Positions 33,770 to 43,137 of a stretch of DNA of 64,000 nucleotides are shown here, piece by piece. Positions within the stretch are counted from its first letter, which is position 1. Every line of letters begins with the position of its first letter. The notes beneath the pieces are model-generated. The model ran no database searches, was not told where the DNA came from, and saw only the letters and a list, made by a program, of their open reading frames with translations. The DNA is taken from contig NZ_CP009506.1 in NCBI RefSeq assembly GCF_000970085.1, positions 2,852,001 through 2,916,000 on the forward strand. The letters run 5' to 3'. Origin of the DNA: Methanosarcina siciliae T4/M (GTDB taxonomy: Archaea; Halobacteriota; Methanosarcinia; Methanosarcinales; Methanosarcinaceae). Both the position numbers and the translations under genes were made by a program.

Positions 33770-34678
33770 ATGGAGATAGAGACAAATATGAATTATCCCA
33801 AAGTGACAATTATATTATTAAACTGGAATGGAAAAAATGACACAATTGAATGTCTCGAATCGTTAAAGAACATAACCTATTCAAATTATGATATATTGCT
33901 TATTGACAACGGGTCTACTGATGGATCCCCAGAGTTTTTCAGACAAAAATATCCTGAAATAGAAGTTATTGAAAATGGAGAAAATTTAGGATTCGCTGAA
34001 GGAAACAATGTGGGTATGAAGAGAGCCATTGAAAAAAAGGTAGATTATGTATTGCTTCTTAATAATGATACGATAGTGGATCCTGAATTTTTGACTGAGT
34101 TAATCAAAGTAGCAGAAAATTATAGTGAAGTTGGCATCGTCGGACCTAAGGTATATTTTCATAATAATCATAATCGAATACAGTCCGTAGGAGGTACAAT
34201 TAACTATTTTACAGGGAGGACACCTTTGATTGGTTGTAATGTACCAGACCATGGACAATATGATAAAACTCGTGAAGTCGGGTATGTGTCTGGTTGTGCA
34301 TTACTAGCAAGAATAGATGTCATGGAGAAATTAGGATTTTTATGTTCAGACTATTTTGCGTACTACGAAGAGGTAGAATTATGCATAAAAGCTAAATATA
34401 ATAATTTTAAGGTAGTTTATGTTCCAAATTCAAAGATCTGGCACAAAGAGGCAGTAACATCGAAAAAATCAAACTACTATACATATTTATATACACGTAA
34501 CCGATTTATATTTATGAAGAGAAACGGAACACCTTTACAGATTATAACCTCATCAGCGTTTTTTTTCACCACATATTTTATAATAAATTCACTGAATTTC
34601 ATCACACAAAAAAATACTAAGAATTTGAAGAATTTTTACAAAGGAATTTATGATGGTCTTCAGTACCAAATTAGATAA
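33770..34678 (+). CDS. family 2 glycosyltransferase (rhamnosyltransferase-like)
   Basis: The 302 residues have a GT-A fold: VTIILLNWNGKNDTIECLES, YDILLIDNGSTDGSPEFFRQ and the metal-binding stretch YVLLLNNDTIVDPEFL (DxD-like NND). VSGCALLARIDVMEKLGF and YYEEVELCIKAKYNNFKVV follow. This pattern is that of WbbL-type rhamnosyltransferases. An internal ATG at 33788 (MNYPKVT) is an equally good start. The gene is convergent with the GT4 gene, overlapping it by 8 nt at their 3' ends. Its former partners rfbC and rfbD just upstream are decayed, so its donor sugar may have to come from elsewhere. Confidence 0.85.
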   Translation: MEIETNMNYPKVTIILLNWNGKNDTIECLESLKNITYSNYDILLIDNGSTDGSPEFFRQKYPEIEVIENGENLGFAEGNNVGMKRAIEKKVDYVLLLNNDTIVDPEFLTELIKVAENYSEVGIVGPKVYFHNNHNRIQSVGGTINYFTGRTPLIGCNVPDHGQYDKTREVGYVSGCALLARIDVMEKLGFLCSDYFAYYEEVELCIKAKYNNFKVVYVPNSKIWHKEAVTSKKSNYYTYLYTRNRFIFMKRNGTPLQIITSSAFFFTTYFIINSLNFITQKNTKNLKNFYKGIYDGLQYQIR

Positions 34679-35789
34679 GCTGTAGATATTCTGACTCAAT
34701 TTTTTTTGTAATACTTTCCCAACTATAACCACTTACAACAGCCGCACGTCCTCTTTTACCCATTTCATCACGCAGTTTTTTATCATTGAGAAGCTTTAAA
34801 ATTGACTCCGCTAATTCATTACAATCATCGGGATTAAATAGTAATCCACAACTATTATTTTCAATTAGTTCTCTTGCACCTCGTATGTTTGAAGTTACTA
34901 CCGGCACCTCACATGACAGATATTCGAACAGTTTTAAAGGAGACATCAGATTATCTCTGGATTTAATAAATGGCGCTACACAGACATCGCTTGCATTTAT
35001 GTATTTAGGAATATCCTCATATGGAACAGAACCTTTAAAATCTACGACCGATTCAAGTTTCAGCTCATTTACTCTTTGGATTAACTCATTTTTTAAAATA
35101 CCATCTCCTACAATAAGTAATCTGACGCCTGAATTGTTTTGTATTATTGTTGGCATTGAATCAACTAAGCAAGCTAAACCTTGCCATGGTGCAAGATTCC
35201 CTACAAAAATGATATATTTATTTTGCTCATCTAATCCTAACACTTTTTTTGATACATTCATTTTTTTGAATAATTCAATATTTGCACCATTTGGAATTAT
35301 TGATATTTTTTGGGGAGAGATTTTTTTATTATGAATTAAATCATCTTTAGTACCTTCCGAATTAGTTAAGATTAGTTTTGAAATTCTATAAGATGAGAAT
35401 TCACAAATTTCCATAAGTTTTATGACAAACTTATTAACACCTACTAATTTTGAATCTTCTGAAAGAATCCCATGAACTTCAACAACATGAGGAATATTAA
35501 ATGCCCTAGAAATTATCAATGAAGGGAGTATAAGTGCAGAACTTGAATGAAGGATATCTGGCTTCTCCCTAATTACTTTTAGAAATAGTTTTATAAACAA
35601 TGGTATTTGGCACAATAATAGTACAGGTAGTTTAAGTTGATTATATTTGTATAAGCTAAGAGGTACTGAAGGGCTAATTAGAAATACCTCGTGCCCAAGT
35701 TTTTTCAAAGTTCTCACTTTTTCTATTGCACAGATAGTCTGAGCGTTATCCTCAATTAAAGGCATTCCCCAAATAATAATAATATTCAT
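34671..35789 (-). CDS. family 4 glycosyltransferase
   Basis: The 372 residues show the two-domain GT-B layout. The N-terminal part has PDILHSSSALILPSLIISRA and IPHVVEVHGIL. The C-terminal Glycos_transf_1 domain has KYIIFVGNLAPWQGLACLVD, LLIVGDGILKNEL, the KGSVPYEDIPKYINASDVCV region and the donor-binding E-x7-E motif around SPLKLFEYLSCEVPVVTSN. A retaining mechanism is expected for this family. It starts 6 nt after the membrane protein gene, so the two are coupled. Sugar specificity cannot be read from sequence. Confidence 0.88.
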   Translation of the reverse strand: MNIIIIWGMPLIEDNAQTICAIEKVRTLKKLGHEVFLISPSVPLSLYKYNQLKLPVLLLCQIPLFIKLFLKVIREKPDILHSSSALILPSLIISRAFNIPHVVEVHGILSEDSKLVGVNKFVIKLMEICEFSSYRISKLILTNSEGTKDDLIHNKKISPQKISIIPNGANIELFKKMNVSKKVLGLDEQNKYIIFVGNLAPWQGLACLVDSMPTIIQNNSGVRLLIVGDGILKNELIQRVNELKLESVVDFKGSVPYEDIPKYINASDVCVAPFIKSRDNLMSPLKLFEYLSCEVPVVTSNIRGARELIENNSCGLLFNPDDCNELAESILKLLNDKKLRDEMGKRGRAAVVSGYSWESITKKIESEYLQLI

Positions 35790-35795
35790 AAATAC

Positions 35796-37478
35796 TCACA
35801 CCCGATAACCAGTAAGCGACCAATATGTAAATATGTCTCCTGTAATTTCATTTGGATAATTTTTTGGATAATATATCCCACATAAGGAATTATCGTAAAT
35901 TTTAAGCAATCCACTATTTTCAAAACTTTTTTTATACTCATTGCCTCTCTGGTGATGGAGTGAGATATAGTTATACCAAAAATTATTATAAACAAAAGGC
36001 GACCCATAAAAATTAAATTTTATTTTTCCTATAAGCTCGTTATGAGATTCAATAAACTGTTTTCCGACCAATTCAGAATCCGAGTAATATTGGTATGGAA
36101 ACGATGCGCCCAAGAGTAAGGGAAAAATTATCAAATTAAGGGAAACAATAGAAAACAGAAACAATTTATACCTATATAATAATTTTTTAGTTTTTATTGA
36201 CGAAAAAACCAATACTAACAAGAAACAAAAAGGAATTAGCAAAAAAATAAATCCTCTATCTATAAATTTAGTTTGTCGAGAAAGTATATTTGAAATTATT
36301 ATTGAACTATATCCTAAAAATAGACCTATAAATATGTGGCTGACTAATTTTCTGCATTTAGATATATACAAAAAAACTATTGAGACTATTCCGAGAATAA
36401 AAACAAAAATCAAATTAAGAATTCTAAGTTTTGATACTATTACATACTCAAAAATTGGAGTTGTACTAGTCCAATCAATATCAGATAGCAAATTTTGATT
36501 ATCTAGAAAACCAAAAATTGATGTTTTTATTGTATTTACAATAGCATCCAGCAGTATAAACTTTGAAACGTATATAACATGAAAAAAATATAATATCATA
36601 AACAAAATAACAATATTATAAATAGAAACCATATGTTTTTTGTTTTGGTAGAACATCTCTTTAAAAACAACTGAACTCAACACAAAATAAAAAAACATAA
36701 CAGAAAAAGCAAACAACGATATAATTACAGAAGTTGGATGTGAAGTCACAAGCGAAAATAAAACAAAGATCAATAATAGCCTGTACACTATGAAATTTTT
36801 GGAATTTTCAGTTTTATGGAATATGCGTACGAATAGCGATATAGACAAAATGCTCATAAACAAACCGAAAGACTGAGGAACCATATAGTGAACCGGAATC
36901 CAAGAATTTGATAAATAAATAAGAGGAGGCAAAAAAAACCATTCATCGATAATAAGATATGAGATAAGAAAAATCAAATTTAGAGTTATAAAGATATCTA
37001 AAATTGGATAAAATCTTGCAAACATTGTAATATCGGTACCAACTATATGAATAATCTCCACATAGAATATGGAGGCAAGTGGGTAAGAATTAATGTAAGA
37101 ACCCGCATTCTCTATATCCCCAGAGTCAATAATTTGTTTTAAATTATTTACATATCCGTAGATATCCATATGAATGGGATTAGGAAATGCAAAAGGATGT
37201 ATACCAAACAAATAAATTCCAACTAACAGTATGAATGCGTATATACGTACAGGATTATTTCTATGATCAGGACACGAAAACAAAATAAAAATAAAAACAA
37301 TCACAAGAAATAATCCAATCCAGTAAAAAACAGATAGATTTTTGATAAAAAGAAAGGGATCCGCTAAAGCAAAGGGAATCCTAACTGTATATATAGAAGC
37401 ACACCAAAATATGAATATAAAAACTAATAGGAGATTTAATACATGATTATTGACATTGAAAAGATGCTTTTTTGACAT
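35796..37478 (-). CDS. multi-spanning membrane protein, probable glycan polymerase or GT-C transferase
   Basis: This 560-residue protein has about 12-14 membrane segments. After the first two helices there is an extracellular loop with FPNPIHMDIYGYVNNLKQII, where the Asp recalls the first-loop acidic motif of GT-C enzymes that use lipid-linked sugars. The last 90 residues form a soluble tail. Within the glycan locus it could be the polymerase or the enzyme that adds a sugar outside the membrane. No firm family can be named. It precedes the GT4 gene by 6 nt. Confidence 0.7.
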   Translation of the reverse strand: MSKKHLFNVNNHVLNLLLVFIFIFWCASIYTVRIPFALADPFLFIKNLSVFYWIGLFLVIVFIFILFSCPDHRNNPVRIYAFILLVGIYLFGIHPFAFPNPIHMDIYGYVNNLKQIIDSGDIENAGSYINSYPLASIFYVEIIHIVGTDITMFARFYPILDIFITLNLIFLISYLIIDEWFFLPPLIYLSNSWIPVHYMVPQSFGLFMSILSISLFVRIFHKTENSKNFIVYRLLLIFVLFSLVTSHPTSVIISLFAFSVMFFYFVLSSVVFKEMFYQNKKHMVSIYNIVILFMILYFFHVIYVSKFILLDAIVNTIKTSIFGFLDNQNLLSDIDWTSTTPIFEYVIVSKLRILNLIFVFILGIVSIVFLYISKCRKLVSHIFIGLFLGYSSIIISNILSRQTKFIDRGFIFLLIPFCFLLVLVFSSIKTKKLLYRYKLFLFSIVSLNLIIFPLLLGASFPYQYYSDSELVGKQFIESHNELIGKIKFNFYGSPFVYNNFWYNYISLHHQRGNEYKKSFENSGLLKIYDNSLCGIYYPKNYPNEITGDIFTYWSLTGYRV

Positions 37479-37504
37479 ATTAATCTAGTACCTTGCCAAT
37501 TTAA

Positions 37505-38601
37505 TTATGAAACATAAGATTTTGACATCTTCTCATCAGCAATTTTCTTTGTGAATTTCCAGTTTATTTTCCTTTTATTTTCATTTCTTCTCTTGGTCCA
37601 AGCAGCCACTTCATTATTAAGCATTCCAATGTCACCTATTCTCCTATCAGTACATTCCTCATCCATCACACTAATCTCTATTTCTGCAGCGTTTAGCCAA
37701 CTTGCATGCTTTGGTGTATAATGTAACTATATCTTTTTCAGCATCTTTTTTGCTTCATCCTCGCTGAATGCCTCATAGAATGCTTTCTCTTTGTGGATAT
37801 TGAGATTATCTGCAATTACCCTTATACTTTAGCTTGTGAATATTTTTCGATGACAAGACGTTTCATGAATTGTGCAAAATCTACCATTGTTCTTCTTTGA
37901 GTAACTTGAGTTGTCCTTTTCCCTGCTTTGAATTCTACAGCCACAAATATGTTTGCTGTTCCATTCCTGACATACTCATAATCATACTTCTCTGGACTTC
38001 CAGGTTTCATTGGAATGGGATTTCGCTTATCTTCGAGAAGTTGTTTCGGTTTCTCATCGAGACGGATAATAGGTCTTTTCGGGTCGTAATCTTCTTCGTA
38101 CAGGTCAAGAACATCGTACATTCTCTTTCTGAATTCAGAATCAACCGTCTCAATGCACCACATTTTTTTGAGTCAGGGTTTAATTTTGTTCTTTTTCAAA
38201 ATAAGTCTGATAGTTTCTTTGTTTATCGTTTCAAATCCTTCTTTTTTTCTCAATTTTTCACAAAGGAGTGAAAGCGACCATTTTTTTCTTCCTTCAGGAG
38301 GCTTGGTGCATGCGAAAGCTATTATTTCTGCTGCATGTCTTTCATTATATTTTTTAGGTTGACCTGATCTTGGCCTATCTACCAAAGCACTTTGTAGACC
38401 TTCTTCAAGATATCTTTTCCTTATCCTTAAAGCAGCGCTCCTACCAACACCTAATGTTTTTGCGATCTCAGTGTCCCTTTTTCCCTGATTTGCCAGTAGT
38501 AGAATACGTGCTCTGGTAAGTGATCTTGCACTTTTAAGTCCTTTTTTTATAAAGTTTATAAGGAATTTTACTTCACTATCTTTAAGATTAATATTTAACA
38601 C
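37505..38601 (-). pseudogene. IS630-family transposase, decayed
   Basis: From ATG 38601 the first part reads LTRARILLLANQGKRDTEIA, a helix-turn-helix (TLGVGRSAALRIRKRYLEEG) and RPRSGQPKKYNERHAAEIIA. A TGA at 38173-38175 replaces the Trp codon expected in KPWLKKMWCIE. The frame continues with the DDE part (IIRLDEKPKQLLEDKRNPIP, IFVAVEFKAGKRTTQVT). A one-base shift near 37825 leads to IRVIADNLNIHKEKAFYEAF, and then a TAG near 37725 interrupts KKI-LHYTPKHASWLNAAEI. At least three lesions show it is dead. It sits between the membrane glycosyl protein and Alg13-like genes, splitting the glycan operon. Confidence 0.85.
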
Positions 38602-38649
38602 AAGATATAATATAAACTCAAAGTATATAAGTGACTCACAACTAAGTTG

Positions 38650-39126
38650 TTATATTACTAACTTTTGTATCCAATTTCTGAGAAATGAAACTATCTGACC
38701 GTTATTCATACTAATGGCATCAAGAATAGTACCAGCGTTATTTAATTTATCCTCAATTTGATCTACATCATACACTGCAGTGATTTTATTCTCTTTTATC
38801 AACTGATTAATAATGTCAATTTGATGATCGTTCGTGTGTTCTCCATATTTCTTCAATCGTGGGACTGCAACTACAGGAGTACCCTGTTCTAGTGCGGTCA
38901 TTATAGACATACCCCCATGGGTTACCACTACCCTAGCTTCGTGGCATAGATACTTAATATCTTCATCAGAATCTTTAAACCTAAAGAATTCAGCGTTTTT
39001 TGGCGTATAATTAGTATGGCCAATTTGCATGATCACTTTTTCATTAATCTTTCCTGCAATTTCATCCATTTTCTTTATAAGCCTTTCGAAGCCTTGATCG
39101 TGAAAACCAACAGATACAAATATCAA
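38650..39126 (-). CDS. Alg13/PssE-like glycosyltransferase catalytic subunit
   Basis: The 158 residues are the C-terminal half of a GT28-type enzyme: MIFVSVGFHDQGFERLIKKM, VIMQIGHTNYTP, EARVVVTHGGMSIMTALEQG and VAVPRLKKYGEHTNDHQIDI. The HGGMSI motif binds the UDP-sugar. In eukaryotes Alg13 needs Alg14 for activity and membrane binding. Here the partner gene lies directly upstream with a 4-nt overlap (ATGA type). The pair would add a sugar to a lipid-linked precursor on the cytoplasmic side. Confidence 0.88.
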   Translation of the reverse strand: MIFVSVGFHDQGFERLIKKMDEIAGKINEKVIMQIGHTNYTPKNAEFFRFKDSDEDIKYLCHEARVVVTHGGMSIMTALEQGTPVVAVPRLKKYGEHTNDHQIDIINQLIKENKITAVYDVDQIEDKLNNAGTILDAISMNNGQIVSFLRNWIQKLVI

Positions 39127-39563
39127 TACACTCCACCCTCATATCTCGCTTTTTTTCCATAGTATTTCAAAAGTTCTTTCTGTTGGACTAAGAATAGATC
39201 AACAATTGGATATAGCAATTTTCCGCTAATTGTAGGCTGAGTAACCCTGCAAATTGTTTCAATAAAAACTAATTTAATTCCGAATAATTTTGCGATATAA
39301 AATGTAGGTATAGAAATCTCAGCCCCTGTGGAAACTATTAAATCAGGCTTCTCACGAGATAGAATTCTATAAATAACAGGAAGGCTCGTTAGAAGTCGTA
39401 TTGGATTTTTTCCAAGATTATCTAGTAAATAAACTTTCTCCAAATTGTTGGATCTTAATCCTCTATAGGTTATAAAAAAGATATCATTACCATTGAATGC
39501 ATCCATAAGTCGCAGGATTTCAGTAAGATGACCACCGTGCGAGCAGGTAAGGCAGATCTTCAT
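39123..39563 (-). CDS. Alg14/PssD-like membrane-anchoring subunit
   Basis: The 146 residues begin MKICLTCSHGGHLTEILRLM, the glycine-rich acceptor loop of Alg14. They continue with DIFFITYRGLRSNNLEKVYL, PDLIVSTGAEISIPTFYIAK and KLVFIETICRVTQPTISGKL, the standard motifs of the family. The long N-terminal membrane helix of the yeast protein is missing, as in most bacterial and archaeal forms; IPTFYIAKLFGIKLVFIE may associate with the membrane. It is translationally coupled to the Alg13-like subunit. Confidence 0.88.
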   Translation of the reverse strand: MKICLTCSHGGHLTEILRLMDAFNGNDIFFITYRGLRSNNLEKVYLLDNLGKNPIRLLTSLPVIYRILSREKPDLIVSTGAEISIPTFYIAKLFGIKLVFIETICRVTQPTISGKLLYPIVDLFLVQQKELLKYYGKKARYEGGVY

Positions 39564-39641
39564 TTTTTCACCAGTCCAGTATTTTTAAGTAATGGAATTG
39601 ATACTGTATTTAATAATTCATATTGTTTTGTTTGTTTTGGA

Positions 39642-40706
39642 TTAGACTATTCTGCTTATCAGTTTCATATGAAATGCATAAAAAGAGTTGAAAACGATAT
39701 CAACTGTTTTACTAATCATAGGGAATTTAATGACCTGTTCAAAAGGGATTTTCCAATCCAAAAATCCAAAAAACTCTCTGTCAGTAGTTGTTTTTTTACA
39801 AATAGTTTCGTGTCTTTTTGTCAAAATTTCTTTAATATTTTTTATAACCCATAAATAAGCCTGCAATTTACTGTAAATGTATCTCGGACCGTTTAAAACA
39901 GCATGACCCATTGTAACAATTTCAGTCACTATGAGTGCAGGCAATAATAATAACAATGTTCTTGAACTAAAGTTTTTCAATAAAATTAAGTAACGATTTC
40001 TTTCCAGGTAAAATTCTTTCCAGGGGGATATTGACAGTTTATACTTGTGATATATTATGGACTCAGGAACATACATTATCCTACCTCCCGCAAAACGTAT
40101 TCTCCAGGAAAGATCCGCATCTTCCTGATAAAGGAAAAAATCCGAGTCAAAACCATTAAGATTTTTTAGTATATCGCGCCTTATTGCAAATGAACATCCT
40201 GAGACCGATCCTACTTCCTGGTAGCTATCAAACTCACGTGAAGGCTTATTGAAGCCCCTGCAGAAGGTAAGTCCAGTATAGTGGTTTGTATTTGCACACG
40301 TGTTTATTATTTCATTTTGGGAATATATCAAAATCTTTGAAGTCGTGGCCGCAATTTCAGGATCACTGTCAAAAGGGTTTATTAGCTTGGAAAGCCAGTT
40401 GGAGTCTACAACAGTATCTGGATTTATAACTACTATATATTCTCCTTCCGCGACCTCAAATCCGGCATTATTCCCTGCTGCATACCCGAGGTTTTTTCCT
40501 GTCTGAACTACCTTTATCTCAGGATAGTTAGTTCTCACGAATTCCTCACTACCGTCCCTAGATGCGTTATCTACTACAATTATTTCAAAACCTGGATATG
40601 TTTGAGACATTAGAGAGGGAATACACTCCATAAGATCTTCCTTGCTGTTATATGAGAGAATAACAACACTTGCAAATTTCTCTTTACCATACATCTTTTC
40701 CCTCAA
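39642..40706 (-). CDS. family 2 glycosyltransferase with C-terminal hydrophobic segments
   Basis: The 354 residues have GT-A motifs SVVILSYNSKEDLMECIPSL, FEIIVVDNASRDGSEEFVRT, NLGYAAGNNAGFEVAEGEYI and the DxD-like VVINPDTVVDSNWLSKL. SVSGCSFAIRRDILKNLNGF and FFLYQEDADLSWRIRFAGGR follow. At least one hydrophobic helix (LLLLLPALIVTEIVTMGHAV, about residues 255-275) anchors it. It resembles the GT2 at 33770 in layout but is longer. It is upstream of the Alg14 gene by 78 nt on the same strand. Confidence 0.85.
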   Translation of the reverse strand: MREKMYGKEKFASVVILSYNSKEDLMECIPSLMSQTYPGFEIIVVDNASRDGSEEFVRTNYPEIKVVQTGKNLGYAAGNNAGFEVAEGEYIVVINPDTVVDSNWLSKLINPFDSDPEIAATTSKILIYSQNEIINTCANTNHYTGLTFCRGFNKPSREFDSYQEVGSVSGCSFAIRRDILKNLNGFDSDFFLYQEDADLSWRIRFAGGRIMYVPESIIYHKYKLSISPWKEFYLERNRYLILLKNFSSRTLLLLLPALIVTEIVTMGHAVLNGPRYIYSKLQAYLWVIKNIKEILTKRHETICKKTTTDREFFGFLDWKIPFEQVIKFPMISKTVDIVFNSFYAFHMKLISRIV

Positions 40707-40825
40707 ACAATATCAAATAATCAAAACCCCAGTCATGCTATCATTTTAGACCTTCTATTAAAGGAAGAAAATAATATCAAGTACTGCAGAATGATAAATA
40801 GGAGAAAAATCTCGTAACTCCCAGT

Positions 40826-41794
40826 TTAAGTCACCTTAGCTTCCCTCATAATTGCCGACACCGAATGCAGCATTATCCCTGTCAATGCCATGAAGGTCCC
40901 TATAACAATAAACAGAACCATAAGCATGGTAGGCCCGAAAGATAAGCCTCCTCCCATAGTGAAGTTTTGCAGAAAATGGGCACCCATGTAGAGTCCTCCA
41001 ACCCCAAGAGATAGTCCCGGGACCGTGAAGTAATAAAGAGGCTTGTTGAACTCGATATCTTTCAAGACCATGACAAGGACGCCTAGACCATGTTGGACCG
41101 GGCTTATGGTTGAACAGTCCACATCATACCTTACCCCGATTTCGACTTCCTTGATCCGCAGTCCGGACCTGCCTGCATCGGCAAGCATTTCGCTTTCTAT
41201 TGCCATGCCCTGTGTACCGAAGCGGAACACGTTTTTAGTAGAAGCGGCAAAAGCGCGGAAACCGCTTTGTGAATCGGTGATCTTGAGACCGGAGTTCATA
41301 TTTGTAGCCGTATCAAGTATTGTCTGGCCGACACGGCGGTAGATAGGAGTGTTTTTGTCTTTGTGGGAAAGGTAACGACTCCCATTGACCATTTCAGCGT
41401 AGCCGTCAATAATAGGGGTTACAAGTTTGGGAATTTCAGCGGGATTATGCTGACCGTCCGAGTCCATTGTCACTATTATATCAGCACCCAGGTTGGCTGC
41501 GGCTTCAAAACCGGTTTTGAGGGCTGCTCCCTTGCCTTTATTGGCCTCATGCACAATCACGTGAGCTCCTGCTTTCCCGGAAATTTCGGCAGTGCGGTCA
41601 GAGCTTCCGTCATCGACTACGATTACGTTGTCAGAATAGAATTTAGTAAGAAGGACTATGCTGCCGATGGAGACTTCCTCGTTAAAAGCTGGAAGAATGA
41701 CAGTTATATTTTGAGATGACACCTCCCTGAAATGTGGGTTCTCTATATGGACCTGGTACTGAGTATTATTACCCACAATCAGTTCGTTACTCAA
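40826..41794 (-). CDS. dolichyl-phosphate glycosyltransferase-like GT2 with two C-terminal TM helices
   Basis: The TTG at 41794 is preceded by AAAGGAGT. The 322 residues contain ITVILPAFNEEVSIGSIVLL, NVIVVDDGSSDRTAEISGKA, GKGAALKTGFEAAANLGADI and the metal site IVTMDSDGQHNPAEIPKLV, all typical of dolichyl-phosphate mannose/glucose synthases. Two membrane helices follow (about 255-280 and 290-315). It would charge dolichyl phosphate with a hexose for later extracellular transfer. A 5' fragment of the same gene with its upstream DNA is duplicated at 30895-31715. Confidence 0.88.
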   Translation of the reverse strand: MSNELIVGNNTQYQVHIENPHFREVSSQNITVILPAFNEEVSIGSIVLLTKFYSDNVIVVDDGSSDRTAEISGKAGAHVIVHEANKGKGAALKTGFEAAANLGADIIVTMDSDGQHNPAEIPKLVTPIIDGYAEMVNGSRYLSHKDKNTPIYRRVGQTILDTATNMNSGLKITDSQSGFRAFAASTKNVFRFGTQGMAIESEMLADAGRSGLRIKEVEIGVRYDVDCSTISPVQHGLGVLVMVLKDIEFNKPLYYFTVPGLSLGVGGLYMGAHFLQNFTMGGGLSFGPTMLMVLFIVIGTFMALTGIMLHSVSAIMREAKVT

Positions 41795-42242
41795 TTTTAA
41801 ACTCCTTTTAAATTTATAATATTAAATTGAAACAATTGAAGTGGCTCAAAAGTCAATCACAAGTATTGGAGTACAACCGTTTGAACCTTTGAACACATTT
41901 TAAATTTTCATAATGTATTTCATAATGACAGTATATAAATTTATTGATAGATTTTTTGAAATAAATAAAAAGTGTACAATAACATGAGCAGTAACGCTTT
42001 AGTTCGATCGATATAACATTATAGGATTGAGATACTGGCTCGCAAAAACATATGAAATACGAGAGTTAAAAAAGATATGAACTCAAAATAAAAAAATGAA
42101 TCCGAGAAAAACGATATCATAAGAGCACAAAATATTCACAGTTACATGCCGCAGGCTCTTCCGAAGTTTAAGAAATTTATTTCAATCAGCCAGGAACTTT
42201 AAAGAAAAATTTAACTCAATATGTTACATACCGCATCTGTAG
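41430..42242. repeat. direct repeat, right copy (pairs with about 30895-31715)
   Basis: Contains the 5' third of the intact GT2 gene and about 440 bp upstream. The upstream part is as well conserved as the coding part, which points to a recent duplication. Confidence 0.85.
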
Positions 42243-42522
42243 AAAAGAGAAAAATTCGAAATGGATGCTTTAGTGCCGAAGACACTCTGGACATAAAAAT
42301 TAGCCCGGTGCTCAAGTACTCCGAGGGTCATTCCAGTGGGGATGAAACAGCCCTGCAGCTATAAGTTTTACTTGCTGGATTGTTTCGGACTTTTTCTCGG
42401 GCGCTTTTTCTCAGCTCTGATATTAAGATCAGGGGAATTTCCACTCAGGGTTATTACTAAAAAGCAGGGACATGTTTCCGGAACCTATTTAATTCTCTAT
42501 CCCCGATACAATACAGGGTGAG
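41795..42522. promoter_or_regulatory. long upstream region of the right glycan operon
   Basis: No credible gene was found. About 440 bp are shared with 31275-31715. TATA-like ATTTATAA and similar sequences near the GT2 start (41812-41822) and in 41930-41945 could act as promoters for the leftward genes. The right end carries GGGTGAG before the ATG at 42523. Confidence 0.4.
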
Positions 42523-43122
42523 ATGATTAAAGATCTAAAAATTCTTGGAGTTGGAGGAAGCCCCCGGAAAAATGGGAATACTGACGTGCTGCTTGAGAGC
42601 TTTTTGAAAGGGGCGGAATCGGCAGGAGCTAAAACCGGAAAAGTCCTTTTAAGGGATTATTCGATCGAGCCCTGTATCGGCTGCGAAAGGTGTCGGAAAA
42701 CCGGGACTTGCACCAGGTTCCATGATGGAATGAGCCTGCTTTATCCCGAGATCGAGGATGCAAAAGGGCTTATCCTCGGTTCTCCCACCTACAACTACAA
42801 TGTAACTGCCCAGATGAAAGCCTTAATTGACCGGCTCTACCCTTACTACAATTTCACGAACGACCGCCCCAGGCGTTATTCGAGCAGGCTAGCAGGGCAG
42901 GGGAGAAAAGCAATTGTTTTTTCGGTCTGCGAACAGCTGGAAATCGAAGAAATGGGTTTTACACTCGGAGCGCTCGGAATGCCCCTTGAAGCCCTGGGCT
43001 ATGAGATCGTGGAAAAGTTTCCGGTAACAGGATATTTTGAAAGGGGAGCGGTTTCAAGGGATGAAGAACTTCTGATAAAAACGTTTGAGGCGGGCAAAAA
43101 AATGGCAGAAATTCTTCTTTGA
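42523..43122 (+). CDS. iron-sulfur flavoprotein (Isf-like)
   Basis: This 199-residue flavodoxin-fold protein has KILGVGGSPRKNGNTDVLLE (FMN phosphate loop) and a compact cysteine motif CIGCERCRKTGTC (C-x2-C-x2-C-x5-C, about residues 48-60). LILGSPTYNYNVTAQMKALI follows. The cysteine motif is that of the Methanosarcina iron-sulfur flavoproteins, which bind a 4Fe-4S cluster and FMN and transfer electrons from ferredoxin, possibly in oxidative stress. It is convergent with the MtaA-like gene, 15 nt apart. Confidence 0.85.
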   Translation: MIKDLKILGVGGSPRKNGNTDVLLESFLKGAESAGAKTGKVLLRDYSIEPCIGCERCRKTGTCTRFHDGMSLLYPEIEDAKGLILGSPTYNYNVTAQMKALIDRLYPYYNFTNDRPRRYSSRLAGQGRKAIVFSVCEQLEIEEMGFTLGALGMPLEALGYEIVEKFPVTGYFERGAVSRDEELLIKTFEAGKKMAEILL

Positions 43123-43137
43123 GCCAGAAAGGAGAAT

